DNA of 64,000 nt, taken from NCBI GenBank assembly GCA_015232315.1, contig JADFZZ010000013.1:1-64000 (forward strand), read 5' to 3'. The notes beneath the pieces are model-generated. The model had not been told where the DNA came from, searched no databases, and worked only from the letters and a program-made list of their open reading frames with translations. Below are positions 37,877 to 46,900 of this stretch, piece by piece. Numbering within the stretch: position 1 is the first letter of the stretch; each line of letters begins with the position of its first letter. Origin of the DNA: SAR324 cluster bacterium. Lineage in GTDB: Bacteria > SAR324 > NAC60-12. The translations under genes were made by a program, and so were the position numbers.

Positions 37877-38793
37877 TGCAGTCGCACCCGTGGATCCAGA
37901 AAAGTGTAGGAAATATCTGTCAGCAGATTGATCAGCACATAACTGCATGCGATAAAAATCACACAGCCCTGAACCAATGGATAATTTCTGGTCTGAATGG
38001 CATCAATCAGCAAACTGCCGACGCCCGGCCAATCAAAAATCCGTTCGGTAATAATGGCTCCCGAAAGCAGAATTCCGACTTGCAGTCCAATCACGGTCAC
38101 AATGGGAATCGACGCGTTGCGCAAGGCATGCTGAAACAAAATCCGCATTTCTGAAATGCCTTTGGCCCGTGCCGTCCGGATGTAATCTTTGGACAATGTT
38201 TCAAGAACAGAAGAACGGGTGATGCGTGACAGAATGGCGGCCAGGGAGGTGCCCAGTGTGATGGCCGGGAGGATGAGATGCAGGAAAGTTCCCCGTTCAT
38301 TGACCGGCAACCAGTCCAGTTGGATGGAAAATATGAGAATGAGCACAGGACCCAGCCAGAAATTGGGAATGGAGACACCAAGCAGAGAAAAAAACATGGC
38401 CAGATGATCTACCCCTTTGCCACGGTTCACTGCCGAAATCAGACCGAGGGGAAGGGCGATGAACAGCGTAACCACCATGGCACCACCCATCAATTCGACC
38501 GTTGCGGGAAGACGATCGAGAATTTCATCCAGCACGGGACGTTTGCTGTGAATGGAAACCCCCAGATTTCCCTGTGCCAACTGGGTCATGTAGTTCCAGT
38601 ATTGCAGATGAATCGGCTGATCGAGTCCTAATTGACGAGACAAGGCTTCTTTGTCAGTCGCCAGTGCGGAATCACCCAGCATCAGATCAACAGGATCACC
38701 CGGAATGAAATGAATCAGCAAAAAAACCAATGTCACCACGCCGAGCATCACCGGAATCAGCAACAGTAATCGACGAACCAGAAATTGCCCCAA
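37873..38793 (-). CDS. Peptide ABC transporter permease (DppB/OppB type)
   Basis: A 306-residue inner-membrane permease with the family N-terminus (FLVRRLLLLIPVMLGVVTLV) and the GDP motif (HFIPGDPVDLMLGD). Six helices follow, with the coupling loop YIRTARAKGISEMRILFQHAL. The apparent start is TTG 38793 with AGGGG seven bases upstream. It begins 27 bp after leuD on the same strand, so it may be read through from the leu genes. Confidence 0.92.
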   Translation of the reverse strand: MGQFLVRRLLLLIPVMLGVVTLVFLLIHFIPGDPVDLMLGDSALATDKEALSRQLGLDQPIHLQYWNYMTQLAQGNLGVSIHSKRPVLDEILDRLPATVELMGGAMVVTLFIALPLGLISAVNRGKGVDHLAMFFSLLGVSIPNFWLGPVLILIFSIQLDWLPVNERGTFLHLILPAITLGTSLAAILSRITRSSVLETLSKDYIRTARAKGISEMRILFQHALRNASIPIVTVIGLQVGILLSGAIITERIFDWPGVGSLLIDAIQTRNYPLVQGCVIFIACSYVLINLLTDISYTFLDPRVRLQ

Positions 38794-38820
38794 AGTTTTC
38801 CCCTGAATCAGATATTTGAA

Positions 38821-39441
38821 TTAACCCACGAACATCCAGGGGGCCGATTGACGGTACTGTTGTTCAAAGGCCATGATTTTTTCCTGAAACTGAAGGGTCC
38901 AGCCAATATCATCCAAGCCTTTAATCAGGCAATCTTTGGAAAAGGCATCCACCTTAAATGAAAAGTTTTTGCCTGCTGGGGATGTGACTTGTTGTGTTTC
39001 CAGATTCACCGTCAGTTGATAACCTGGTGTCGTCTCAATTTCATCCATCAGGGATTGAACTTCGCGGGGTCCCAGCACTACGGGCAAAATACCATTTTTA
39101 AAACAATTGTTATAAAAAATATCCGCAAAACTCGGGGCAATGATGCAACGGAATCCATAGTCCAGCAAGGCCCATGGCGCATGTTCGCGACTGGAGCCAC
39201 AGCCGAAATTGTCTCCGGCCACCAGAATCTGCGCTCCTTGATAACGGGAAGTATTCAGTACAAAATCAGGATTGATCTGAGTTCCCTCCTGATCCAGGTA
39301 TCGCCATTCATGAAACAGGTGAACGCCGAAACCGGTACGTTCGATTTTTTTAAGAAATTGTTTGGGAATGATCGCGTCAGTGTCCACATTCATGCGGTTC
39401 AGTGGCGCGGCAAGAGCTTTGAGTGTGTGAAACGGTTGCAT
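38821..39441 (-). CDS. leuD: 3-isopropylmalate dehydratase small subunit
   Basis: A 206-residue swivel subunit of the leucine-pathway isomerase that converts 2-isopropylmalate to 3-isopropylmalate. Family motifs are intact: [21 protein letters not shown] and [17 protein letters not shown]. Its length (about 200) matches the bacterial LeuCD type. It lies 58 bp after leuC. No leuA or leuB is in the window. Confidence 0.95.
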   Translation of the reverse strand: MQPFHTLKALAAPLNRMNVDTDAIIPKQFLKKIERTGFGVHLFHEWRYLDQEGTQINPDFVLNTSRYQGAQILVAGDNFGCGSSREHAPWALLDYGFRCIIAPSFADIFYNNCFKNGILPVVLGPREVQSLMDEIETTPGYQLTVNLETQQVTSPAGKNFSFKVDAFSKDCLIKGLDDIGWTLQFQEKIMAFEQQYRQSAPWMFVG

Positions 39442-39499
39442 AGATTTTCATCCGGAAAAAATTATTCATCAGGGATGCATGACACATCCCTCTCGAAAA

Positions 39500-40897
39500 T
39501 CAGGAAATCGTGCGGATATCGACAAAGTGACCAAATACTGCGGCGGCGGCGGCCATTACAGGACTGACAAGATGAGTTCTGCCTCCGCGTCCCTGCCGAC
39601 CTTCAAAATTTCTGTTACTGGTGGAAGCACACCGTTCTTCGGGTTGTAGCATGTCCCCATTCATGGCAAGGCACATGGAACATCCGGCTTCACGCCATTC
39701 AAAACCCGCTTCTTTGAAAATTTTATCCAAACCTTCCTTTTCTGCCTGTTGCTTGATCAAGCCACTACCGGGAACAATCATGGCTTTTACTTTTTTATCC
39801 ACCTGCCGGCCTTTGACAAAGGTTGCCACAGCCCGCAAATCTTCAATGCGGGAGTTGGTGCAGGAACCGATAAATACGGTATCCACATGAATATCCTGAA
39901 TCGGCATGTTGGGTTTCAATCCCATATATTCCAGCGCGCGTTCCAATGATTTTCTGAGGTTGGCATCTTTCACAGCGGCAGGGTCCGGCACATTTTCCGT
40001 CACCGCGCTCACCATTCCCGGACTTGTTCCCCAGGTTACCTGTGGCAGAATATCTTCCGCCTGTAACGTCACAATGGTATCAAACTGTGCGTCTTTGTCG
40101 GAAGGCAGTTGTTTCCATGCGGCAACAGCTTTGTCAAAAACGTCTCCTTTGGGTGCGAACGGGCGACCGTTGAGGTAAGCAAAGGTTTTTTCATCCGGTG
40201 CGACCAATCCAGCTCGTGCGCCTGCTTCAATGCTCATATTGCACAGCGTCATGCGCCCCTCAACAGACATTTCCTCAATCACTTTACCGGCGTATTCCAT
40301 CACATATCCGGTACCCCCGGCGGTGCCGATTTTACCGATAATGGCCAGAATCACATCTTTAGGCGTTGAGCCTTTGGGTAATTTTCCTTCAATTTTGACC
40401 AGCATTGTTTTGGGCTTTTTCTGCTGAAGTGTCTGGGTTGCCAGCACATGCTCCACTTCAGAGGTTCCAATTCCAAATGCCAGCGAGCCGAAAGCACCGT
40501 GTGTCGCAGTGTGAGAATCTCCACAGACGATGGTCATTCCGGGCAGGGTCAAGCCTTGCTCAGGTCCAACAACATGCACAATACCCTGTCGTTCATCATC
40601 AATATCAAACAGGGTCACACCAAAATCCTTGCAGTTTTGGCGGAGTGCTTCCACCTGTCTGGCCGAAATCGGATCAGAAATAGGTTTGTCACGGTCGATG
40701 GTTGGGATATTGTGATCGGGTACCGCATAAGTCGATGCGATATTTCGAACTTTGCGTCCTGCTAATCGCAGTCCTTCAAAGGCTTGAGGTGAAGTCACCT
40801 CATGCACCAGATGCCGGTCAATGTATAAGATGGTATTGCCTTCCTGTTGATGCACCACATGGGCATCCCATATTTTTTCAAACATTGTCTTTCCCAT
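39500..40897 (-). CDS. leuC: 3-isopropylmalate dehydratase large subunit
   Basis: A 465-residue aconitase-family subunit holding the [4Fe-4S] cluster. Cluster cysteines are seen in [15 protein letters not shown] and in [12 protein letters not shown]; the substrate motif [12 protein letters not shown] is intact. ATG 40897 ([10 protein letters not shown]) follows a strong AAGGAG; the frame reaches 40921 without another good site. It forms an operon with leuD and perhaps the peptide transporter genes. Confidence 0.96.
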   Translation of the reverse strand: MGKTMFEKIWDAHVVHQQEGNTILYIDRHLVHEVTSPQAFEGLRLAGRKVRNIASTYAVPDHNIPTIDRDKPISDPISARQVEALRQNCKDFGVTLFDIDDERQGIVHVVGPEQGLTLPGMTIVCGDSHTATHGAFGSLAFGIGTSEVEHVLATQTLQQKKPKTMLVKIEGKLPKGSTPKDVILAIIGKIGTAGGTGYVMEYAGKVIEEMSVEGRMTLCNMSIEAGARAGLVAPDEKTFAYLNGRPFAPKGDVFDKAVAAWKQLPSDKDAQFDTIVTLQAEDILPQVTWGTSPGMVSAVTENVPDPAAVKDANLRKSLERALEYMGLKPNMPIQDIHVDTVFIGSCTNSRIEDLRAVATFVKGRQVDKKVKAMIVPGSGLIKQQAEKEGLDKIFKEAGFEWREAGCSMCLAMNGDMLQPEERCASTSNRNFEGRQGRGGRTHLVSPVMAAAAAVFGHFVDIRTIS

Positions 40898-40928
40898 AAA
40901 CTCCTTGGGGGAACAGGTCACTAAGAAT

Positions 40929-40960
40929 GATTCCTGTGCGTTACAGATCAGGAATCCTGA
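40929..40960. other. Dyads in the leuC leader
   Basis: gattcctg (40929-40936) pairs with caggaatc (40949-40956) across a 12-base loop, and tcagga/tcctga overlaps it (40948-40960). They lie about 30-60 bp before the leuC start on the transcribed side. No T run or leucine-rich leader peptide was seen, so a regulatory role is only possible. The remaining gap to 41183 shows nothing else. Confidence 0.3.
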
Positions 40961-41183
40961 TACTTAATTTTCAGGGATTGTGAAAAGATGGGGCGATAGT
41001 ATCAAAATAAGCGTTCGAGTCAAGAACTGTTGAAGTCGCCTTCGCATAATTTAATCTTCGTTGGATCAGTTGGTTTCAAATAAAAAAACTTCTGCATGCT
41101 ACGAACGTCTGGAGTATGAAAATCTGGAAACTGAAGCAGTCCCTTGCAATTTCCATTCACGTAAGTGCAGGTATTATCTCAGA

Positions 41184-42287
41184 TCAAAACAATCTATAAA
41201 CATAGCCTCGTAAATGGATATTAATCCCCCCGGAACCTCCACCATGGCTTCTACTATATAAATTAGTAGACCCATATTCAATGTCATGCAATACAGCAGA
41301 ATAATTATCTGAAGATCCAGAATATGCGGCCATGTATTCATTAGCCTGATTGTTGTTAAAACTTAAAAAGCAGCCTGAGACAGATGTATTACCGACAACA
41401 TCAATCACAAGGGATAAAGCAATCACTATCGGGGGAACATATGTTGATATATCCGTTCCAGTTAAAGTGGTATCAGAAGAAAAAGCTCTTAACACGTACA
41501 TTCCAGGTGTATTACCAGCCTCATCTTTAGGAACAATCACATGATTGTCCTGCTGAATAAATGGCAGAAAATCAGTTCCAGTATTATGAACAACCCCCAC
41601 TAGCCTGTTATGGGTATATCCAGATGGCATTGTGGGGACAGTAGATGAAGCAGAAAGCAGACTTGCTGTAGTTGTTCCATTCCAAATCACCCAGATATAA
41701 TACCAACTATTAGCCGCTTCAGAGCCTGTATCCAATCCATTTGCACCTGAAACCGTAATGTCCACCGTACTGCTAACGTTTGAGAGCACCTTTGTAATAT
41801 TATTGCTGTCATAGACCGTCAGAAAATCTGCGGTTATATCGACCTGATAGGTGGGGTTAGTGGTATTGGTTTTGATGATGATTTTGTAATCCCTTTGAGG
41901 AATTTTATAGGAATCTGAGGAAATAGTTCCTCCCGACAGTGTCCCACTGACACTCATATTTCCTGTGACTGCAGGATTTCCTGTAATGTTGAGGCTATTT
42001 CCGACGGCTTGAATTTTACCAAGCAATTCATTGACAGCACTATAAACCGTATTGAATTGAGAGTTGATAGCGGAAGAACTGATGACTGTACCCGATTTGA
42101 AATCTGTGCGACTGATGCTGGACGGAGTATCAGCATAACTCAGGATTGCCAGAAAGACAGAGCAGATAGTAATCCCCAGAATGGTAGAAGGCAGATGAAA
42201 CCATCTTTTCTTTTTTTCATCCTGTTCGATGCGTTGAAGACGTTTTTCCAGTTGCTCAATTATATTTTTAGATGTTTGGTCGTTCAT
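41184..42287 (-). CDS. Membrane-anchored fibre-like protein
   Basis: A 367-residue protein that I do not recognise as a family. A short coiled coil (about 8-28) and basic stretch precede one membrane helix (about 34-54). The outside part begins TDFKSGTVISSSAINSQFN, a pattern common in tail-fibre-like and surface proteins. It continues with Ser/Thr/Asn-rich beta repeats and ends in a Gly/Ser-rich C-terminus (SHGGGSGGINIHLRGYVYRLF). ATG 42287 follows AGGGGG; the frame extends to 42341. It is probably surface exposed; trimeric fibre assembly is a guess from composition. Confidence 0.7.
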   Translation of the reverse strand: MNDQTSKNIIEQLEKRLQRIEQDEKKKRWFHLPSTILGITICSVFLAILSYADTPSSISRTDFKSGTVISSSAINSQFNTVYSAVNELLGKIQAVGNSLNITGNPAVTGNMSVSGTLSGGTISSDSYKIPQRDYKIIIKTNTTNPTYQVDITADFLTVYDSNNITKVLSNVSSTVDITVSGANGLDTGSEAANSWYYIWVIWNGTTTASLLSASSTVPTMPSGYTHNRLVGVVHNTGTDFLPFIQQDNHVIVPKDEAGNTPGMYVLRAFSSDTTLTGTDISTYVPPIVIALSLVIDVVGNTSVSGCFLSFNNNQANEYMAAYSGSSDNYSAVLHDIEYGSTNLYSRSHGGGSGGINIHLRGYVYRLF

Positions 42288-42513
42288 TGTTCCCCCTTGA
42301 TTAAAAAATGTGGTTTTTTTAGGTGGTTGGCTACTATTCATATTTATGTGCTATATCAAATTGAAAGTTCTCAGACAAATATATTATTCGGAAAAGTTCG
42401 GAAAAGTTCTGAATAAGTTGGAATAAGTTAGTGAAAATAATGGTTTAATAAGAGATCAACACTCTTTTAATAAAAAATGATTGATCACATTTCCGGCAAT
42501 CGGTCAAAAAATA

Positions 42514-42606
42514 GGCCTTTGATTTGATCCACTGTTTGGGTTTTATGCTTTTGGGGCAGCCCCTGTGTCTGATCTGGAGTTGGAGGAATACACACCCCTA
42601 CAATTT
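42514..42606. repeat. gtaggggcag-type repeat, diverged copy
   Basis: Shares the stretch cctttgatttgatccac..tgtttgggtttt with copies at 8570 and 23088, followed by ggggcag...acacccctacaattt. The hairpin is imperfect here, so this copy is older. It lies in the 490-bp gap between divergent genes (42288-42777), which otherwise has no supported gene. Confidence 0.55.
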
Positions 42607-42777
42607 GTGGCCGAAAATAGGATCAACCCCAACTCAATAAATGCTAATACTACCGTAACACGTTGCTAACATTTTCCGTTTAGGGTTAGCCGGTCGTTCC
42701 CCAACATCATCTGAGTGAGGTTTTGCTTTGGGTAACAGGCACCTGTAACTATTTTTAACCGATTGATGGAGAGATCT

Positions 42778-43359
42778 ATGCGTATATTTGCCATAATGAT
42801 AATGCTGACACTGGTACTGGGATGTTCAGCGTCCAGTAATAAACCTATGAGTGAGGAACATCAAAACATGGAATCCGGTACAGAGGAAGTCTCCATGAAG
42901 CCAGCACAATTGGAGAGTTCCACCAATTATTATGTCTGGAGTTATGAGGGCCGGATTTATGTCATCCACAATGAGAACGTCAACGCCAAATTTGAGGAGT
43001 TTCCTCACATGCCTTTCACAAAGACCATCCTTGGATTGGGGCCGGAAGGTGAAACAGTGGTGTTTGAGGTAGACACTAAAAAACCTGAAGTCACCGAAAG
43101 ACTTGAAGCGCTTTATGCAGGCAAACCCTGGCTTGTGTCGTCTGCGGATGATCTGAAGGTATGGCAAAAGGGATCCAGATTGTTTGTGGTGGGTAATCAA
43201 AAAACGAATGAATCTTTCAAGGAAACCGGACACCTGCCCTATACCAAAACTTTTCTGGGAATGGGACCGAATGGAGAAACCGTTGTCTTTGAAGTAGACC
43301 CCAAAGATGATTCCTTTCAGACACAATTGATTGAAAAATATAAATCCTCCCGAATGTAA
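42778..43359 (+). CDS. Lipoprotein with a duplicated domain
   Basis: A 193-residue protein starting at ATG 42778 after GGAGAG. It has a lipoprotein signal with lipobox LVLGC (Cys16). After a linker, two copies of a module of about 48 residues follow (about 52-100 and 127-176). They share VW...GR.YV....N..F.E..H.P.TKT.LG.GP.GETVVFEVD. I do not recognise the module. The protein is likely attached to the outer or inner membrane and faces the periplasm. It is the nearest gene upstream of pfaA, but 625 bp away. Confidence 0.78.
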   Translation: MRIFAIMIMLTLVLGCSASSNKPMSEEHQNMESGTEEVSMKPAQLESSTNYYVWSYEGRIYVIHNENVNAKFEEFPHMPFTKTILGLGPEGETVVFEVDTKKPEVTERLEALYAGKPWLVSSADDLKVWQKGSRLFVVGNQKTNESFKETGHLPYTKTFLGMGPNGETVVFEVDPKDDSFQTQLIEKYKSSRM

Positions 43360-43546
43360 GCCACAGTCTTTCCTGCCTTAAATCATTTGGTGATGAAATC
43401 CTCTGGTCCGCCACGATGTCATCACCATGCGACGGATTGAGCCGGATCCCGGGTTCCCCCATTGTTTCCTCTGACTCATGATTGTTCCCAGTTTCTATTC
43501 TGAGATGGACAGTTCTTTGAGCACAAAATAGAACAAACCTCACACT

Positions 43547-43680
43547 CAGTGCTGTTTAATTTTCTAAAAAAGGATGCGTAGGATGGGTAGAGCCTTAGCG
43601 ATACCCATCGAGTTTTGTTGGGTTTCACTTCGTTCTACCCAACCTACCCACCATGCCAAACCAATAATTAAACGACACGG
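43547..43680. repeat. 134-bp MITE upstream of pfaA
   Basis: Ends are 15-bp imperfect inverted repeats (cagtgctgtttaatt against ccgtgtcgtttaatt, 12 of 15). An exact 9-bp direct repeat, cctcacact, flanks it at 43538-43546 and 43681-43689. The middle contains an inverted pair built on gtaggatgggtag and ctacccaacctac, a motif common in dispersed repeats of many bacteria. It sits 304 bp before pfaA in the 625-bp gap 43360-43984, where I see no gene; it may alter the pfa leader or promoter region. Confidence 0.82.
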
Positions 43681-43984
43681 CCTCACACTAAACCAACGAT
43701 ATCCGGAATCAAAAGATTGAATACCGGGTGCGTTGGTATCAAAATTTCCACCTTTTGACCTAAAAATGAAGTTGAACTTGAGTCTGGGATATTTTAGAGA
43801 TTATATCTCCCTTCTTTTGAAGCAGGAACCCTACTGGATTCTATGATTTTACGAACATTTACTTTCGTGACAACGACTCCGAATGTCCTCAGTTTTTCAG
43901 AGCGGTAATTACCCGGTTCTCTCCGCATAAATAATATCAGGACATCTATCCCCTTATATAAACCGGAATTTTTGAGAGATACAC

Positions 43985-46900
43985 ATGGCACGCAGCAAAC
44001 AGAATACTGACCCGTTGAACTCAGCTCTTCAGCGCACTCCCATTGCCGTTGTCGGCATGACAGGTGTATTTCCTGAGGCGCATAATCTTGGCGAGTATTG
44101 GGATAATATCCTGAAAGGTGTGGACTGTATTCGTGATGTTCCTCCATCCCGTTGGAGTCTGGATGACTATTATGACCCTGATCAGAACACCCCGGACAAA
44201 ACATACTGCAAACGTGGCGGTTTTCTGCCGGAACTGGATTTCAATCCCATGGAATTTGGATTGCCTCCCAATATTCTGGAAGTCACCGATGTTTCACAAT
44301 TGCTGGCGCTGGTGATTGCCCGTGATCTGCTGGATTCTTCAGGTTATGGTGAGTCCAGAAATTACGACCGGAACAAAATGGGAATCGTACTCGGATTGGG
44401 TGTCGGACAAAAATTGATTGGCCCCCTGATTTCAAGACTTCAATATCCGGTATTGGCCAAAGTTCTGAAAAGTGTGGGCGCCAGTGACGCTGACATAGAA
44501 AATGTGGTGGAAAAATTCAAAAAAGCCTACATCCGCTGGGAAGAAAACTCCTTTCCCGGAATGCTGGGGAACGTGGTTGCGGGACGCATCGCCAACCGCC
44601 TTGATCTGGGTGGTATCAACTGCGCGACCGATGCGGCCTGTGCCAGTTCCCTGGCGGCTGTTCGGCTGGCAGTCAGTGAATTGCTGGAACACCGCAGTGA
44701 AATGATGATTACCGGAGGCGTGGATACAGACAATTCGATTTTCATGTATCTGAGTTTCAGTAAAACCCCCGCATTCACTACCGCAGACCGGGTACAAACC
44801 TTCGATGCGGACTCCAAAGGAATGATGGTGGGCGAAGGCATCGGAATGGTTCTGCTCAAACGACTGGAAGACGCGGAACGGGATAAAGACCAGATTTTTG
44901 CGGTACTCCGCGGAATTGGCGCGTCCAGCGATGGTAAATTCAAAAGCATTTACGCACCTCGTCCGGCCGGTCAGGAAAAAGCACTGATTCGTGCCTATGA
45001 AGATGCGGGAATCAACCACCAGAGTATCGGCTTGATCGAAGCGCATGGAACAGGAACCGGAGCCGGGGACGTGTCTGAATTTCAGGCGTTGAACAAAGTG
45101 TTCAGTGTGGATAATCCCCAAAAACAGCACATTGCCCTCGGCAGTGTCAAATCCCAGATCGGACACGCCAAAGCCGCCGCAGGAGCCGCCGGATTCATCA
45201 AGGCTGTTCTGGCCCTGCATCACAAGGTTCTGCCGCCAACCATCAATGTCAAACAACCTAATCCCAAACTCAATGTCCAGGATTCTCCGTTTTACATCAA
45301 TACCGAATCCCGACCATGGATTACGCAAAATGGTGAATCCCGCCGTGCAGGAATCAGTGCCTTTGGCTTTGGGGGCACCAATTTTCATATTGTCCTTGAA
45401 GAATATCATCACGAACTCACCGGCAAACGATTCAACCGGATGGCGTCACCGGTGTTGATTCATGCGGAAACCCTGGAGGCTTTGAAACTAACCCTCAAAA
45501 ACAGTCTGGACCAATTACAGGGGCCCGATGGTCCACAACAATTTCCGGGATGGCTGGAAAACCATGGAATTCGGGAAATCCCCACGAATGATGTGCGGTT
45601 GGGTTTTGTGTGTGACAAACGTGAAGACGCCATCAGCAATCTGGAAGACGCTCTTCGGCTGTTGAGTGAAAAACCGGATCAGGACGCATGGGAGTCTTCC
45701 GGCATACATTTCCGCAAACAGGGACTTAAAACATCCGGCAAAGTGGTTGCGCTTTTTCCCGGACAAGGTTCCCAGTATCTCAATATGGGACGTGAACTGG
45801 CTAACTCATTCCCTGATATTCAGAAAGCCTATGAACAGATTGACGCCTTGTTTGTCAAAGATGGCGCTGAGCCGTTGTCCAAAAGAGTATTTCCGATTCC
45901 TGTTTTCAGTTCAGAAGAGACTGCTGTCAATCAGGATATTCTGCAATTGACCCAACATGCCCAGCCTTCCATCGGGACCTTCAGTGTAGGCTTATTCAAA
46001 ATTCTGGAAAAATGTGGCTTCAAGGCTGATTTTACCGCTGGTCACAGTTTTGGTGAACTCACCGCGCTGTGGGCGGCGGGTGTGCTCAATGATCCTGATT
46101 ATTTTGCGCTGGCCCGGGCTCGTGGAAAAGCGATGGCCGCTCCGGAGGATCCGAATTTTGACGCGGGCACCATGGCGGCTGTCATGGGTTCGACCGAAGC
46201 GATTCAGGCTGTGATCAATGATTTTCCCAATATCAAAATCGCCAATTTCAACTCACAAAAACAAAACGTGATTGCCGGTCCCAAACAAGAGGTCATCGAA
46301 GCTCAGAAAGCTTTGAAAAAACAAGGCTTGTCCGCAGTGCTGCTTCCGGTTTCCGCGGCCTTCCATACGCCGTTGGTGGGACACGCACAGAAACCGTTTG
46401 CCGACGCCATCGACAAAGTGACCTTCAAGGCTCCAGTCATTCCTGTTTATTCCAACGCAACCGGCCAGGCCTATCCCAAAACGCCGAAAACCATTCAGAA
46501 ACAACTCCAGGAGCATATTCTGCACTCTGTCAGATTTCAGAATGAAATCGAAAATATTTATCAGGATGGCGGGACCATTTTTGTGGAAATCGGCCCTAAA
46601 AACGTATTGACCAAACTGGTGGAAACCATTCTCAAGGGTAAGGATTTTCTGGCGATTGCCCTCAATCCAAATCCCAAAAAAGACAGTGACAGCCAACTGC
46701 GTGAAGCCGTTGTCCAGTTGAGTGTGGCTGGTTTCCCACTGCATGATTTTGACCCCTTCCAACCCACGCTGGAACCACCCAAAAAGACAAGTCCGGTCAG
46801 TGTGAAATTGTCAGGAAACAACTATGTCAGTCCCGCGACGTCCAAAGCCTTTGAAGACGCGTTGAAGGATGGTTATCGATTGCAGGGATTGGGAAAAATC

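Noticed and set aside
43794-44204. 136-codon minus-strand frame across the pfaA start
   Set aside because: It overlaps the pfaA N-terminus antisense, has a low-complexity sequence and no ribosome-binding site.
44432-45412. 326-codon open frame on the minus strand
   Set aside because: It is antisense to the ketosynthase of pfaA, where codon bias opens the opposite frame; the sense frame has full catalytic motifs.
46253-46762. 169-codon minus-strand frame
   Set aside because: Antisense to the malonyltransferase part of pfaA, with no recognisable motifs or start site.
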